The notes below the pieces were generated by a model. That model was not told the DNA's origin. It was given only the letters and a program-made list of their open reading frames with translations, and searched no databases. This document shows, in pieces, positions 43,025-49,640 of a stretch of DNA of 64,000 bases; the first letter of the stretch is position 1; each line of letters opens with the position of its first letter. The translations under genes were made by a program, and so were the position numbers. The stretch is from Sinorhizobium terangae (GTDB lineage: Bacteria; Pseudomonadota; Alphaproteobacteria; Rhizobiales; Rhizobiaceae), in the NCBI RefSeq assembly GCF_029714365.1, contig NZ_CP121659.1, positions 1,674,001 to 1,738,000 on the forward strand, read 5' to 3'.

Positions 43025-43441
43025 TGTTCCTTCCTAACACGACAGAAGACCGTCGCGCCCTCCCAACACGGCGCGCGATCGATCACGATGAACTCGTCAG
43101 GGATTTCACCTCCGGTTCGCCAACGTCCGGGGCAATCGTCCGTCCGCTCCCCTCAGAGCTCTTACGGGAGCGAAACCCACGTGCAGCCCGATTGGTTCCC
43201 CGGCGGGAGAAGCTCCGCAAAAGAGCGGACAAATCGTAATTCCTGCGCTACATTGAAGCGCTTGGCCTTCAGCGCCCGCGCGTCCGGCAGACGCGGCGCT
43301 GTAGCACTTTGAATTGCTGCATGTTTTATCCTTGAACCGGCTCGGATTTAAGGAAGCATGCGATGGACGTGCGTGTCCGAGGAGTACGGAACCCGGGCCC
43401 ACCTGACGACGTTGTTGTTCATGATCTCAAGGAGGAGAAGC
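43025..43441. other. Spacer between DUF4174 and DUF982 genes
   Basis: About 420 bp. It includes a RIME copy and the upstream regions of two divergent small genes. Frames on both strands show Arg-rich composition typical of shadows. Confidence 0.35.
43268..43366 (+). repeat. RIME-like element, partly degenerate
   Basis: CAGCGCCCGCGCGTCCGGCAGACGCGGCGCTGTAG forms the first palindrome (positions 43270-43304); then CACTTTGAATTGCTGCATG, and the end reads GGAAGCATGCGATGG. It lies 75 bp upstream of the DUF982 gene start. Confidence 0.8.
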
Positions 43442-43681
43442 ATGCATCAAGTGTTGTGGAGCCATCCCATCGAGCTTGGATTGACCGGTAACGACGTGCG
43501 TACGGTCAAGGGACCGTCCGACGCGCTGAGGTGCCTGGCGGGCCAGTGGCCCCACCGTGGACCCAACTACGTCGCCGCCCGCAGCGCCTGCCGCGCCGCA
43601 ATCGACGGTCGCCGTACCGTTGAGGAAGCTCGCAAGCTCTTTATCTCCGCCGCCAAAGAGGCGCATCTAGAGACACATTGA
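43442..43681 (+). CDS. DUF982 domain protein
   Basis: A 79-residue protein of the DUF982 family, small proteins greatly expanded in rhizobia. The pattern W-x-PIELG, VRTVKGPSDALRCLAGQWP near residues 20-38, YVAARSACRAAIDGRRTVEEARKLFISAAKEA near 45-76 is characteristic. Function unknown. AAGGAGGAG sits just before the ATG, the strongest ribosome binding site in this part of the window. Confidence 0.85.
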   Translation: MHQVLWSHPIELGLTGNDVRTVKGPSDALRCLAGQWPHRGPNYVAARSACRAAIDGRRTVEEARKLFISAAKEAHLETH

Positions 43682-43989
43682 GGCACCGGCGCGCGGCGTT
43701 ACGCACGATATCGCGCGAATTGGCGAAGACGTTGTTCTTTGTTTCCGCGGTAACCGGAGCCTGGCCTGTCAGCCCATAGATTAGTTTCCGACCGAAGCGA
43801 CCGCAGGCGTAAATGTACTACTTTTTCGTTCCCGCGCATCTCGAAATGACACAGAAATCTTCGCGAAACTGCCCGATTTCTGTCGCGAAGCCTTCATTTC
43901 TTGCCGCTATATTCTGAGGTGCCTCACAAAAACCAATTTCGGAGAGCTTTAGTCCACACCAAGGGGAAAAATAAGACGGGAGAGCCAGC
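43682..43989. other. Upstream region of the 68-aa orphan gene
   Basis: About 310 bp without coding capacity. It holds the interleaved dyads described separately, a CTATAT hexamer at 43907-43912 that matches the rhizobial -10 consensus, and a GGGAG ribosome binding site. Confidence 0.45.
43852..43890 (+). promoter_or_regulatory. Two interleaved perfect dyads
   Basis: CAGAAAT (43852-43858) and its complement ATTTCTG (43876-43882) are interleaved with CTTCGCGA (43859-43866) and its complement TCGCGAAG (43883-43890), in the order A-B-A'-B' with nothing between A and B or between A' and B'. In RNA the two stems exclude each other; in DNA they could be a compound operator overlapping the -35 region of the promoter whose -10 is at 43907. 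Confidence 0.5.
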
Positions 43990-44196
43990 ATGAGCGAGAG
44001 CCATCTCTATCGCATAGTCGAAGTCAGCATGAAGCGCGAAAGCGGCCGCAAGGACATCGGCATCATGACAGTCCGACAGGCCCTTGAACTTCCCGAAGTA
44101 CCCAGCCTCGAATACAGCCATCCGGAGCTCAACTCGCGCTCGGACGGCCGGTTTCTGACACGTGACCAGCTTAAAGCCTATGTGCGCTGCGCCTGA
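43990..44196 (+). CDS. Small hypothetical protein (68 aa)
   Basis: A 68-residue soluble protein, unrecognised: N-terminal SHLYRIVEVSMKRESGRKD, then TVRQALELPEVPSLEYSHPEL and a C-terminal RFLTRDQLKAYVRCA. It contains one Cys at the penultimate position but one. GGGAG lies about seven bases before the ATG, and the codon usage resembles neighbouring genes. The unusual dyads upstream suggest it is regulated. Confidence 0.6.
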   Translation: MSESHLYRIVEVSMKRESGRKDIGIMTVRQALELPEVPSLEYSHPELNSRSDGRFLTRDQLKAYVRCA

Positions 44197-44366
44197 TTGC
44201 AGCCGCCGTGTCGAACCATCGGCATAACTTTGCCTTTTGCGGCCGCCCTTCGGGCTGCTAACGTCCAGCTTCAGATTCGCCACAGCTCTGCGTGTCTTCG
44301 ATACGCAAAGCCCGTGGCGTCTCGGCGGCTCGGCATCGTTATTCGCCGCCGGGTTGATCACGGTAG

Positions 44367-44473
44367 CTACAGCGCCGCGCGTCTTTTGAGACGCGCGAAG
44401 GTCGCTGTAGCACTTTGAGCCGCTGCATGATTTTATCCTCAAATCGATTCCGATTTGAGGAATCATGCAGGAG
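44367..44473 (+). repeat. RIME-like element, 107 bp
   Basis: CTACAGCGCCGCGCGTC with palindrome GCGCGTCTTTTGAGACGCGC, and a second palindrome ending AATCATGCAGGAG. The final GGAG is part of the ribosome binding site of the next gene. Confidence 0.9.
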
Positions 44474-44484
44474 AAGGGACGATC

Positions 44485-45171
44485 TTGGAAACAGTCATAC
44501 CGCCCTCGCCGCCCGTGCTGCTGCCGATTTCCGGCAGCCTCGTGGGATTTCCGGTCCGGCGCGTCTATTGCGTCGGCCGCAACTACGCCGCCCACGCGAT
44601 CGAGATGGGACATGATCCCGACCGCGAACCGCCCTTCTTCTTCCAGAAGAACCCGGACAACCTGTTGCCGCCGGGCGAGAACTTCCCCTACCCGCCGCGC
44701 TCTTCCGATGTCCACCACGAGGTGGAACTGATCGTCGCCCTGCGCAGCGGCGGCGCCGACATTCCCGCCGACGAGGCGTTGAACCACGTCTATGGATACG
44801 CCGTCGGCATCGATTTCACGCGCCGTGACCTGCAGGCGGAAGCCAAGAAGGCCGGCAAGCCCTGGACGGCGGCCAAAGCCTTCGAGCACTCCGCACCGGT
44901 CTCGGAGATCGTGCCGGCCGAAGCGATCGGCCATCCGAGCAACGGCAATATCTGGCTGAAGGTCAACGGCGAAACGCGCCAGCAGGGCGATCTCGCCCAG
45001 ATGATCTGGAAGGTGCCCGAGATCATCGCCGAGCTTTCAACGACCTTCACGCTCGCGCCGGGCGATGTCATCATGACCGGAACGCCCGCAGGCGTCGGCC
45101 CGATCCAGCGTGGCGACGTCGTCACCTGCGGCGCCGATGGTGTCGCCGCACTCTCCGTCACCGTGATCTAA
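44485..45171 (+). CDS. Fumarylacetoacetate hydrolase family protein
   Basis: A 228-residue enzyme of the FAH fold, which includes acylpyruvate hydrolases, oxaloacetate decarboxylases and isomerases. Key segments: VYCVGRNYAAHAIEMG near residue 30, PFFFQKNPDNLL, DVHHEVELIVAL (metal-binding His/Glu), YGYAVGIDFTRRDLQ near 100, and GDVIMTGTPAGVGP near 200. The start is a TTG at 44485, with GGAGAAGGG upstream whose GGAG is supplied by the end of a RIME copy. The gamma carbonic anhydrase gene begins 10 bp after its stop, probably the same operon. Confidence 0.88.
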   Translation: METVIPPSPPVLLPISGSLVGFPVRRVYCVGRNYAAHAIEMGHDPDREPPFFFQKNPDNLLPPGENFPYPPRSSDVHHEVELIVALRSGGADIPADEALNHVYGYAVGIDFTRRDLQAEAKKAGKPWTAAKAFEHSAPVSEIVPAEAIGHPSNGNIWLKVNGETRQQGDLAQMIWKVPEIIAELSTTFTLAPGDVIMTGTPAGVGPIQRGDVVTCGADGVAALSVTVI

Positions 45172-45181
45172 GGAACACCGC

Positions 45182-45712
45182 ATGCCGCTCTTCGCACTCG
45201 GATCGCTGCAGCCGCAAACGCCTGCGGAAGGCAGCTACTGGATAGCGCCGGACGCCAATATCATCGGCCAGGTGGAAATCGGCGAGGATGTCGGCATCTG
45301 GTTCGGCGCGACACTGCGTGGCGACAACGAGCTGATCCGCATCGGCGCGCGGACGAACATACAGGAAGCTGTCATCATCCATGTCGATCCGGGTTTTCCG
45401 ACGACGATCGGAGAAGGTTGCACCATCGGCCACCGGGCGATCATCCACGGCTGCTCGATCGGCGACAATACTCTGATCGGCATGGGCGCGACGGTCCTGA
45501 ATGGTGCGCAAATCGGCAGGAACTGCCTTGTGGGCGCCAATGCACTCATCACCGAAGGCAAGCAGTTTCCCGACAATTCGCTGATTGTCGGTGCGCCAGC
45601 CAAGGCGATCCGCACCCTCGATGACGCCGCAGTCGAGAGGCTGAAGCGTTCCGCCGAACACTATGTGAAGAACTGGCAGCGCTATGCCGCCCAACTCAAG
45701 CGGCTGGACTGA
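45182..45712 (+). CDS. Gamma carbonic anhydrase family protein
   Basis: A 176-residue left-handed beta-helix protein of hexapeptide repeats (ANIIGQVEIGEDVGIWFGATLRG at about residues 25-47, then IGEGCTIGHRAIIHGCSIGDN). The zinc ligands VIIHVD, GHRAIIHGC are present, as in the Paa Y/YrdA group, whose carbonic anhydrase activity is variable. It forms a trimer with zinc between subunits. It follows the FAH-type gene by 10 bp and is convergent with zur. Confidence 0.9.
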   Translation: MPLFALGSLQPQTPAEGSYWIAPDANIIGQVEIGEDVGIWFGATLRGDNELIRIGARTNIQEAVIIHVDPGFPTTIGEGCTIGHRAIIHGCSIGDNTLIGMGATVLNGAQIGRNCLVGANALITEGKQFPDNSLIVGAPAKAIRTLDDAAVERLKRSAEHYVKNWQRYAAQLKRLD

Positions 45713-45730
45713 CGCTCACGCCGTTGAAAA

Positions 45731-46129
45731 TCACGCGGCGCAGCTCTTGCAGTGGCCGCGGATCTCGATCGTCGTCTTTTCGGTCTTGAAGCTCTGCGCG
45801 CGCACGAGCGCCGAAAGCCTGTCCTCGATCGCCTCGTCGTGGAACTCCGTCACCTGACCGCAGCCCTCGCAGATGGTGAAGGCGGTGACGCCGCGATCAT
45901 GCTCGTGCTCATGTGGGCAGGTGCAGGCCACGAAGGCGTTCAGGCTTTCAAGCCGGTGGACCAGACCGTATTCGAGCAGCTTGTCGAGCGCCCGATAGAC
46001 CTGCAGCGGCGCGCGAAAACCCTGGTCGCGCAGCTTGTCGAGAATGGTATAGGCGCTCATCGGGCCTTCCGAATGGGCCAGCGCTCCCATCACCAGCGAC
46101 TGGTTTTTCGTCAGTTGCGGCGTGCCCAT
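45731..46129 (-). CDS. zur: Zinc uptake regulator Zur
   Basis: A 132-residue Fur-family repressor. The winged helix is LTKNQSLVMGALAHSEGPMSAYTILDKL (residues about 6-33) with recognition helix APLQVYRALDKLLEYGLVHR. Metal-binding residues: CTCPHEHEHDRG, CEGCG and a C-terminal CKSC, giving a structural zinc plus a sensory site. It represses zinc import when zinc is replete. The ATG at 46129 overlaps the znuB stop codon (TGATG), so zur is translated at the end of the znuC-znuB-zur operon. Confidence 0.93.
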   Translation of the reverse strand: MGTPQLTKNQSLVMGALAHSEGPMSAYTILDKLRDQGFRAPLQVYRALDKLLEYGLVHRLESLNAFVACTCPHEHEHDRGVTAFTICEGCGQVTEFHDEAIEDRLSALVRAQSFKTEKTTIEIRGHCKSCAA

Positions 46130-46956
46130 CAATGATGCCCTCCATGCGAAGAATGTGATGCGCTTTCGAGTCTCTTGCCGACCGGCACCAGACTCAGCAC
46201 GAACAGCGCCAGCGCCGCAACCACAATAGACGGTCCCGACGGCGTGTCGAAGCGAAGCGAGCCAAAAAGGCCGCCGGCGACGGCGAGCGCGCCGATCAGC
46301 GAGGCGAGAACGGCCATGATTTCCGGCGAGCCGGCAAAGCGGCGGGCGGTCGCCGCCGGGATGATCAGAAGCGACGTGATCAACAGGATACCGACGATCT
46401 TCATGGCGATGGCGATCACCAGTGCCATCAGCAGCATGAAGAAGAGCCGTGCCCTCTCCGGCTGCAGGCCTTCGGCTTCCGCCAGTTCCGGATTGACGGT
46501 CGAGGCAAGCAGAGGCCGCCAGAGATAGACGAGCGCGAAGATCACCAGAATGCCGCCGCCCCAGATGATGTCGATGTCGGCCTCGGACACAGCGAGGATA
46601 TCACCGAAGAGAAAGCCGACGAGATCGATCCGGACCCAGGTCATGAAGGCGACGATGACGAGGCCGATCGAGAGTGCCGAATGCGAGAGGATGCCGAGCA
46701 GCGCGTCCGTCGACAGCGCACCGCGTTTCTGCAGGAAGAGCAGCAGCAGTGAGACGACAGAGGCGACGATGAAGACGCTGACCATCAGGTTGAGTTCGAG
46801 GAGCAGCGACAGCGCGACGCCGAGCAGTGCCGAATGCGCCATGGTGTCGCCGAAATAGGCCATGCGCCGCCAGATGACGAAGCAGCCGAGCGGCCCGGCG
46901 ACCATGGCGATGCCGATTCCGGCAACGAGCGCGCGGATGAAAAAATCGTCAAGCAT
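46129..46956 (-). CDS. znuB: Zinc ABC transporter permease ZnuB
   Basis: A 275-residue inner membrane permease of the metal ABC-3 family with about eight helices. MLDDFFIRALVAGIGIAMVAGPLGCFVIWRRMAYFGDTMAHSALLGVAL (residues 1-49) contains the family's WRRMAYFGD-x-x-AHS motif, and GILLITSLLIIPAATAR is near 200. The C terminus ends SASHSSHGGHH, a His-rich tail. The start at 46956 overlaps the znuC end by 8 bp. Confidence 0.95.
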   Translation of the reverse strand: MLDDFFIRALVAGIGIAMVAGPLGCFVIWRRMAYFGDTMAHSALLGVALSLLLELNLMVSVFIVASVVSLLLLFLQKRGALSTDALLGILSHSALSIGLVIVAFMTWVRIDLVGFLFGDILAVSEADIDIIWGGGILVIFALVYLWRPLLASTVNPELAEAEGLQPERARLFFMLLMALVIAIAMKIVGILLITSLLIIPAATARRFAGSPEIMAVLASLIGALAVAGGLFGSLRFDTPSGPSIVVAALALFVLSLVPVGKRLESASHSSHGGHH

Positions 46957-47887
46957 CACGCTTCTCCGCCTTTTCGAAACCCTGGAGCCGCGTGTGATGA
47001 CCGCAGCCGCAGTCCGGATCGTGGTCGTGCACGTCCTCGGTTTCCTCGTGGTGATGATGCCCATCGCCCGGGAAACAGCTTTCCGTGATGCTGCCGTCGG
47101 CATGCAACACGCGGCCGTCCGGCAAGTGCGTATGGTCGTGATGGTGGCTGTAGACCGCAAGTGTGCCCGCTGCCCGCCGACCGAACAGCTTCAGATATTC
47201 CGGGCTGCGGCTCACCGCCTGCGGCGTGCCGCGGCAGCAAACATGGCCGTTGAGGCAGACGACCGTATCAGTTTCCGCCATGACGATATGGAGATCATGC
47301 GAGATCAGCAGAATGCCGCAGTCGGTGCGATTGCGAATCTGTTTGATGAGTTCGTAAAGAGCGATTTCACCGGAGAAGTCGACGCCCTGGACCGGCTCGT
47401 CGAGAACGAGCAGATCGGGCTTGCGCGCGATCGCGCGGGCGAGCAGCGCCCGCTGGAACTCGCCACCCGAAAGATGCTGCACTTCGGCTTTCGCCATGTG
47501 GAGCATTCCGGTCGCGGCGAGCGCCTCCTCGATCTCACGGCCCTTCAAGGGACCCGTCAACGTCATCAGCCGATCGACCGTCAAGGGCAACGTCCAGTCG
47601 ACGGCGAGCTTCTGGGGCACATAGCCGACCTTGAGCCCAGCGACGCGCTCCACATACCCCTCGTCCGGCTTCAGCACGCCGATCGCGGTCTTCGCCGTCG
47701 TCGATTTGCCCGAGCCGTTCGGCCCGATCAGGGTGACGATTTCGCCACGGCTGATCGAAAACTCGACGCCGCGCACGAGCCATCGCCCGTTCCGGCGGAC
47801 CCCGGCGTTATTGAGGCTGACGAGCGGCCCCGTTTCTGGCGATCGGTAATTCAGCATCAAAAAGTTCCGGACTGATGGGGTTGCCAT
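46949..47887 (-). CDS. znuC: Zinc ABC transporter ATPase ZnuC with His-rich tail
   Basis: A 312-residue cytosolic ATPase. Walker A GPNGSGKSTT is at about residues 55-64, signature LSGGEFQRA near 141, Walker B LLVLDEPVQG near 161 and H-loop SHDLH near 190. After the ATPase domain is a tail of about 70 residues with clusters HHHDHTH, DGHHHHEETEDVHDHD and CGCGHH, unusual even for ZnuC and suited to metal buffering. The first start (47887) is used; an ATG at 47857 is possible. It is the first gene of znuC-znuB-zur and divergent from znuA across the Zur-type dyads. Confidence 0.93.
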   Translation of the reverse strand: MATPSVRNFLMLNYRSPETGPLVSLNNAGVRRNGRWLVRGVEFSISRGEIVTLIGPNGSGKSTTAKTAIGVLKPDEGYVERVAGLKVGYVPQKLAVDWTLPLTVDRLMTLTGPLKGREIEEALAATGMLHMAKAEVQHLSGGEFQRALLARAIARKPDLLVLDEPVQGVDFSGEIALYELIKQIRNRTDCGILLISHDLHIVMAETDTVVCLNGHVCCRGTPQAVSRSPEYLKLFGRRAAGTLAVYSHHHDHTHLPDGRVLHADGSITESCFPGDGHHHHEETEDVHDHDPDCGCGHHTRLQGFEKAEKRDA

Positions 47888-47900
47888 TGGCTATCGCACA

Positions 47901-47915
47901 CGTTATAGCATAACG
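47901..47915. promoter_or_regulatory. Candidate Zur box 1
   Basis: The perfect dyad CGTTATAGCATAACG lies 13 bp upstream of the znuC start. It matches the GTTATA-x-x-ATAAC core seen in alphaproteobacterial Zur sites. Confidence 0.75.
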
Positions 47916-47921
47916 CAATTG

Positions 47922-47938
47922 ATGTAATAACATTACAT
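47922..47938. promoter_or_regulatory. Candidate Zur box 2
   Basis: The dyad ATGTAATAACATTACAT (seven-base arms) lies between box 1 and the znuA start. With box 1 it could let one repressor control both divergent transcripts; the spacing of the two centres is about two helical turns. Confidence 0.7.
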
Positions 47939-48008
47939 GGCGGCCATACGCAACGCCGATGCGCAAAGGCTGCCTAAGATTTTGAACCTGTAAAGCTCGG
48001 AGACCCCG

Positions 48009-49031
48009 ATGAAATCGACGCCTGCCCTGCTCTTTGCATCCACAGTCCTTCTCTCCTCTCCAGCCTTTGCGGATGGACCCAATGTGGTGGCTTCCATCAA
48101 GCCCGTCCACTCGCTGGTAGCATCAATCATGGAGGGAGTCGGCGAACCGTCGCTGATCGTCGAGGGCGGCGCATCGCCGCACACCTACAACATGAAACCC
48201 TCGAATGCCGCGGCATTGCAGGAGGCCAAGGTGGTGTTCTGGGTTGGCCACGGGCTCGAAGCTTTCCTGGACAAGCCGCTCGAAGCGCTCGGCAGCGGCG
48301 CCAAGGTGGTGGAACTCAGCGAAGCGCCAGGCCTTGAAAAGCTGAAGTTCCGGGAGGGCGGTGCATTCGAGGCACACGCGCACGACGAAGAAGGTCATGA
48401 AGGCCACGGTCACGGTGCAGAAGAAGCCGCCCATGACGGCCACGAACATGAGGAGCACGCCGACGAACAGGAGCCGGCTAACGATCATGAGCATCACCAT
48501 GACGAGGGCGAGTTCGACATGCATGTGTGGCTCGACCCGATCAACGCCAAGGCGATGGCTGCCGAGATCGAAAAGGCGCTCGCCGAAACCGATCCGAAAA
48601 ACGCCGCCGCCTACGAGGCCAACCTCGAAAAGCTCAACCAGCGGCTGGATGCACTGGACAAAAACCTCGCCGAGACGGTGGCGCCGGTCCGGGACAAGCC
48701 TTTCGTCGTCTTCCACGACGCCTACCAGTATTTCGAGCATCGCTACAAGGTGCGCGTCGCCGGCTCCATTACCGTCAGCCCTGAAGTCCTTCCCGGCGCC
48801 GAGCGGCTTTCCGAGATCCGCGCCAAGATCAAGGAACTGGGCGCGACCTGCGTTTTCGCCGAATCGCAGTTCGAGCCGAAGCTGATCAATGTCGTCATCG
48901 AGGGCACCCCCGCGAAATCCGGAACGCTCGACCCAGAGGCGGCAACGCTCGACGCAGGGCCGGACCTCTATTTCCAGCTGATGGAGAACATCGGCACTTC
49001 GCTGAAATCCTGCCTCGCTTCTGCGAGCTGA
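48009..49031 (+). CDS. znuA: Periplasmic zinc-binding protein ZnuA
   Basis: A 340-residue high-affinity zinc-binding protein feeding ZnuBC. The signal peptide ends near SPAFA (residue 21). Zinc ligands include H in SIKPVHSLVA, H in GASPHTYNMKPS, the H in DMHVWLDP, and a C-terminal Asp. Between residues about 115 and 170 is a flexible loop rich in His, Asp and Glu (HAHDEEGHEGHGHG, HDGHEHEEHADE, HEHHHDEG). GGAG lies eight bases before the ATG. Confidence 0.95.
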   Translation: MKSTPALLFASTVLLSSPAFADGPNVVASIKPVHSLVASIMEGVGEPSLIVEGGASPHTYNMKPSNAAALQEAKVVFWVGHGLEAFLDKPLEALGSGAKVVELSEAPGLEKLKFREGGAFEAHAHDEEGHEGHGHGAEEAAHDGHEHEEHADEQEPANDHEHHHDEGEFDMHVWLDPINAKAMAAEIEKALAETDPKNAAAYEANLEKLNQRLDALDKNLAETVAPVRDKPFVVFHDAYQYFEHRYKVRVAGSITVSPEVLPGAERLSEIRAKIKELGATCVFAESQFEPKLINVVIEGTPAKSGTLDPEAATLDAGPDLYFQLMENIGTSLKSCLASAS

Positions 49032-49103
49032 CGTCTCCCTCCCATGGCGGCGAGGTAGGTTCTCGATGCTCGCCTTTCATCTCCTCTCGTCGCCCGAGAA
49101 GGT

Positions 49104-49121
49104 GGCGGCCGACAGGCCGCC
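49104..49121. terminator. Hairpin between znuA and the RcnB-like gene
   Basis: GGCGGCC pairs with GGCCGCC across GACA, between two convergent stop codons; only CTCTT follows, so efficiency is uncertain. Confidence 0.55.
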
Positions 49122-49142
49122 GCCTCTTCAAACTGCTGGGGA

Positions 49143-49511
49143 TCAGTGCGCGGCGGCAAGCCCGACGATCACGCCGGTCGCAAGGCTGATCAGGAGGAAA
49201 TCGTTGTCGACGCGCACCCATTGCTGGCCGCGTGGCGGCGTGCGCAGCTTGTAGCGCCGGTAGTCACGGACATAGGCAATATGGCGACGCTCTGCCGGGC
49301 TCAAGCGATGGCCACGCGCCCAGCGATGCTTCTTGACGATCACGCGCTTTTCTACGGTCTTGTCGACATGCTTATATACGTGGCGGTCGACAGACTTGGA
49401 CCGGTACCGGTCATGCGCCTGCGCAACCTCGAAAGATCCGGAAGGCTGGGCGAAAGCCATGGGGCTTGCCAGGAGGGAACTGGCGACCAGGGCAATGATG
49501 AGACGTTTCAT
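49143..49511 (-). CDS. RcnB family periplasmic protein
   Basis: A 122-residue exported protein. The signal peptide ends at AFA (residue 21). The mature part is basic and has the RcnB pattern: RWARGHRLSPAERRHIAYVRDYRRY near residues 64-88, and LRTPPRGQQWVRVDNDFLLISLATGVIVGL at the C terminus. E. coli RcnB influences nickel/cobalt efflux; rhizobia have several paralogues of unknown role. Adjacency to zinc uptake genes is suggestive of metal homeostasis but the genes are convergent, so not cotranscribed. Confidence 0.82.
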   Translation of the reverse strand: MKRLIIALVASSLLASPMAFAQPSGSFEVAQAHDRYRSKSVDRHVYKHVDKTVEKRVIVKKHRWARGHRLSPAERRHIAYVRDYRRYKLRTPPRGQQWVRVDNDFLLISLATGVIVGLAAAH

Positions 49512-49640
49512 GAGGGGCTTCCTTTCGTTGTCTGCCCCTCGAAACTACGGTTCACTTGCTGAACCGAAGATGAAACATTGGATTACAAATATGCAATGAT
49601 AACCGTCCTTTATGATCGTTTCCTTATAAAGTGAATTCAC

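Noticed and set aside
43852..43890. Classical H-type RNA pseudoknot from the interleaved dyads
   Set aside because: Both connecting loops would have zero length across seven and eight base pairs, which is not sterically feasible; alternative hairpins or a DNA operator are more likely.
43924..44934. A 336-codon leftward frame covering the 68-residue orphan, a RIME and the FAH-type gene
   Set aside because: It runs through a repeat element and opposite a clear FAH-fold protein.
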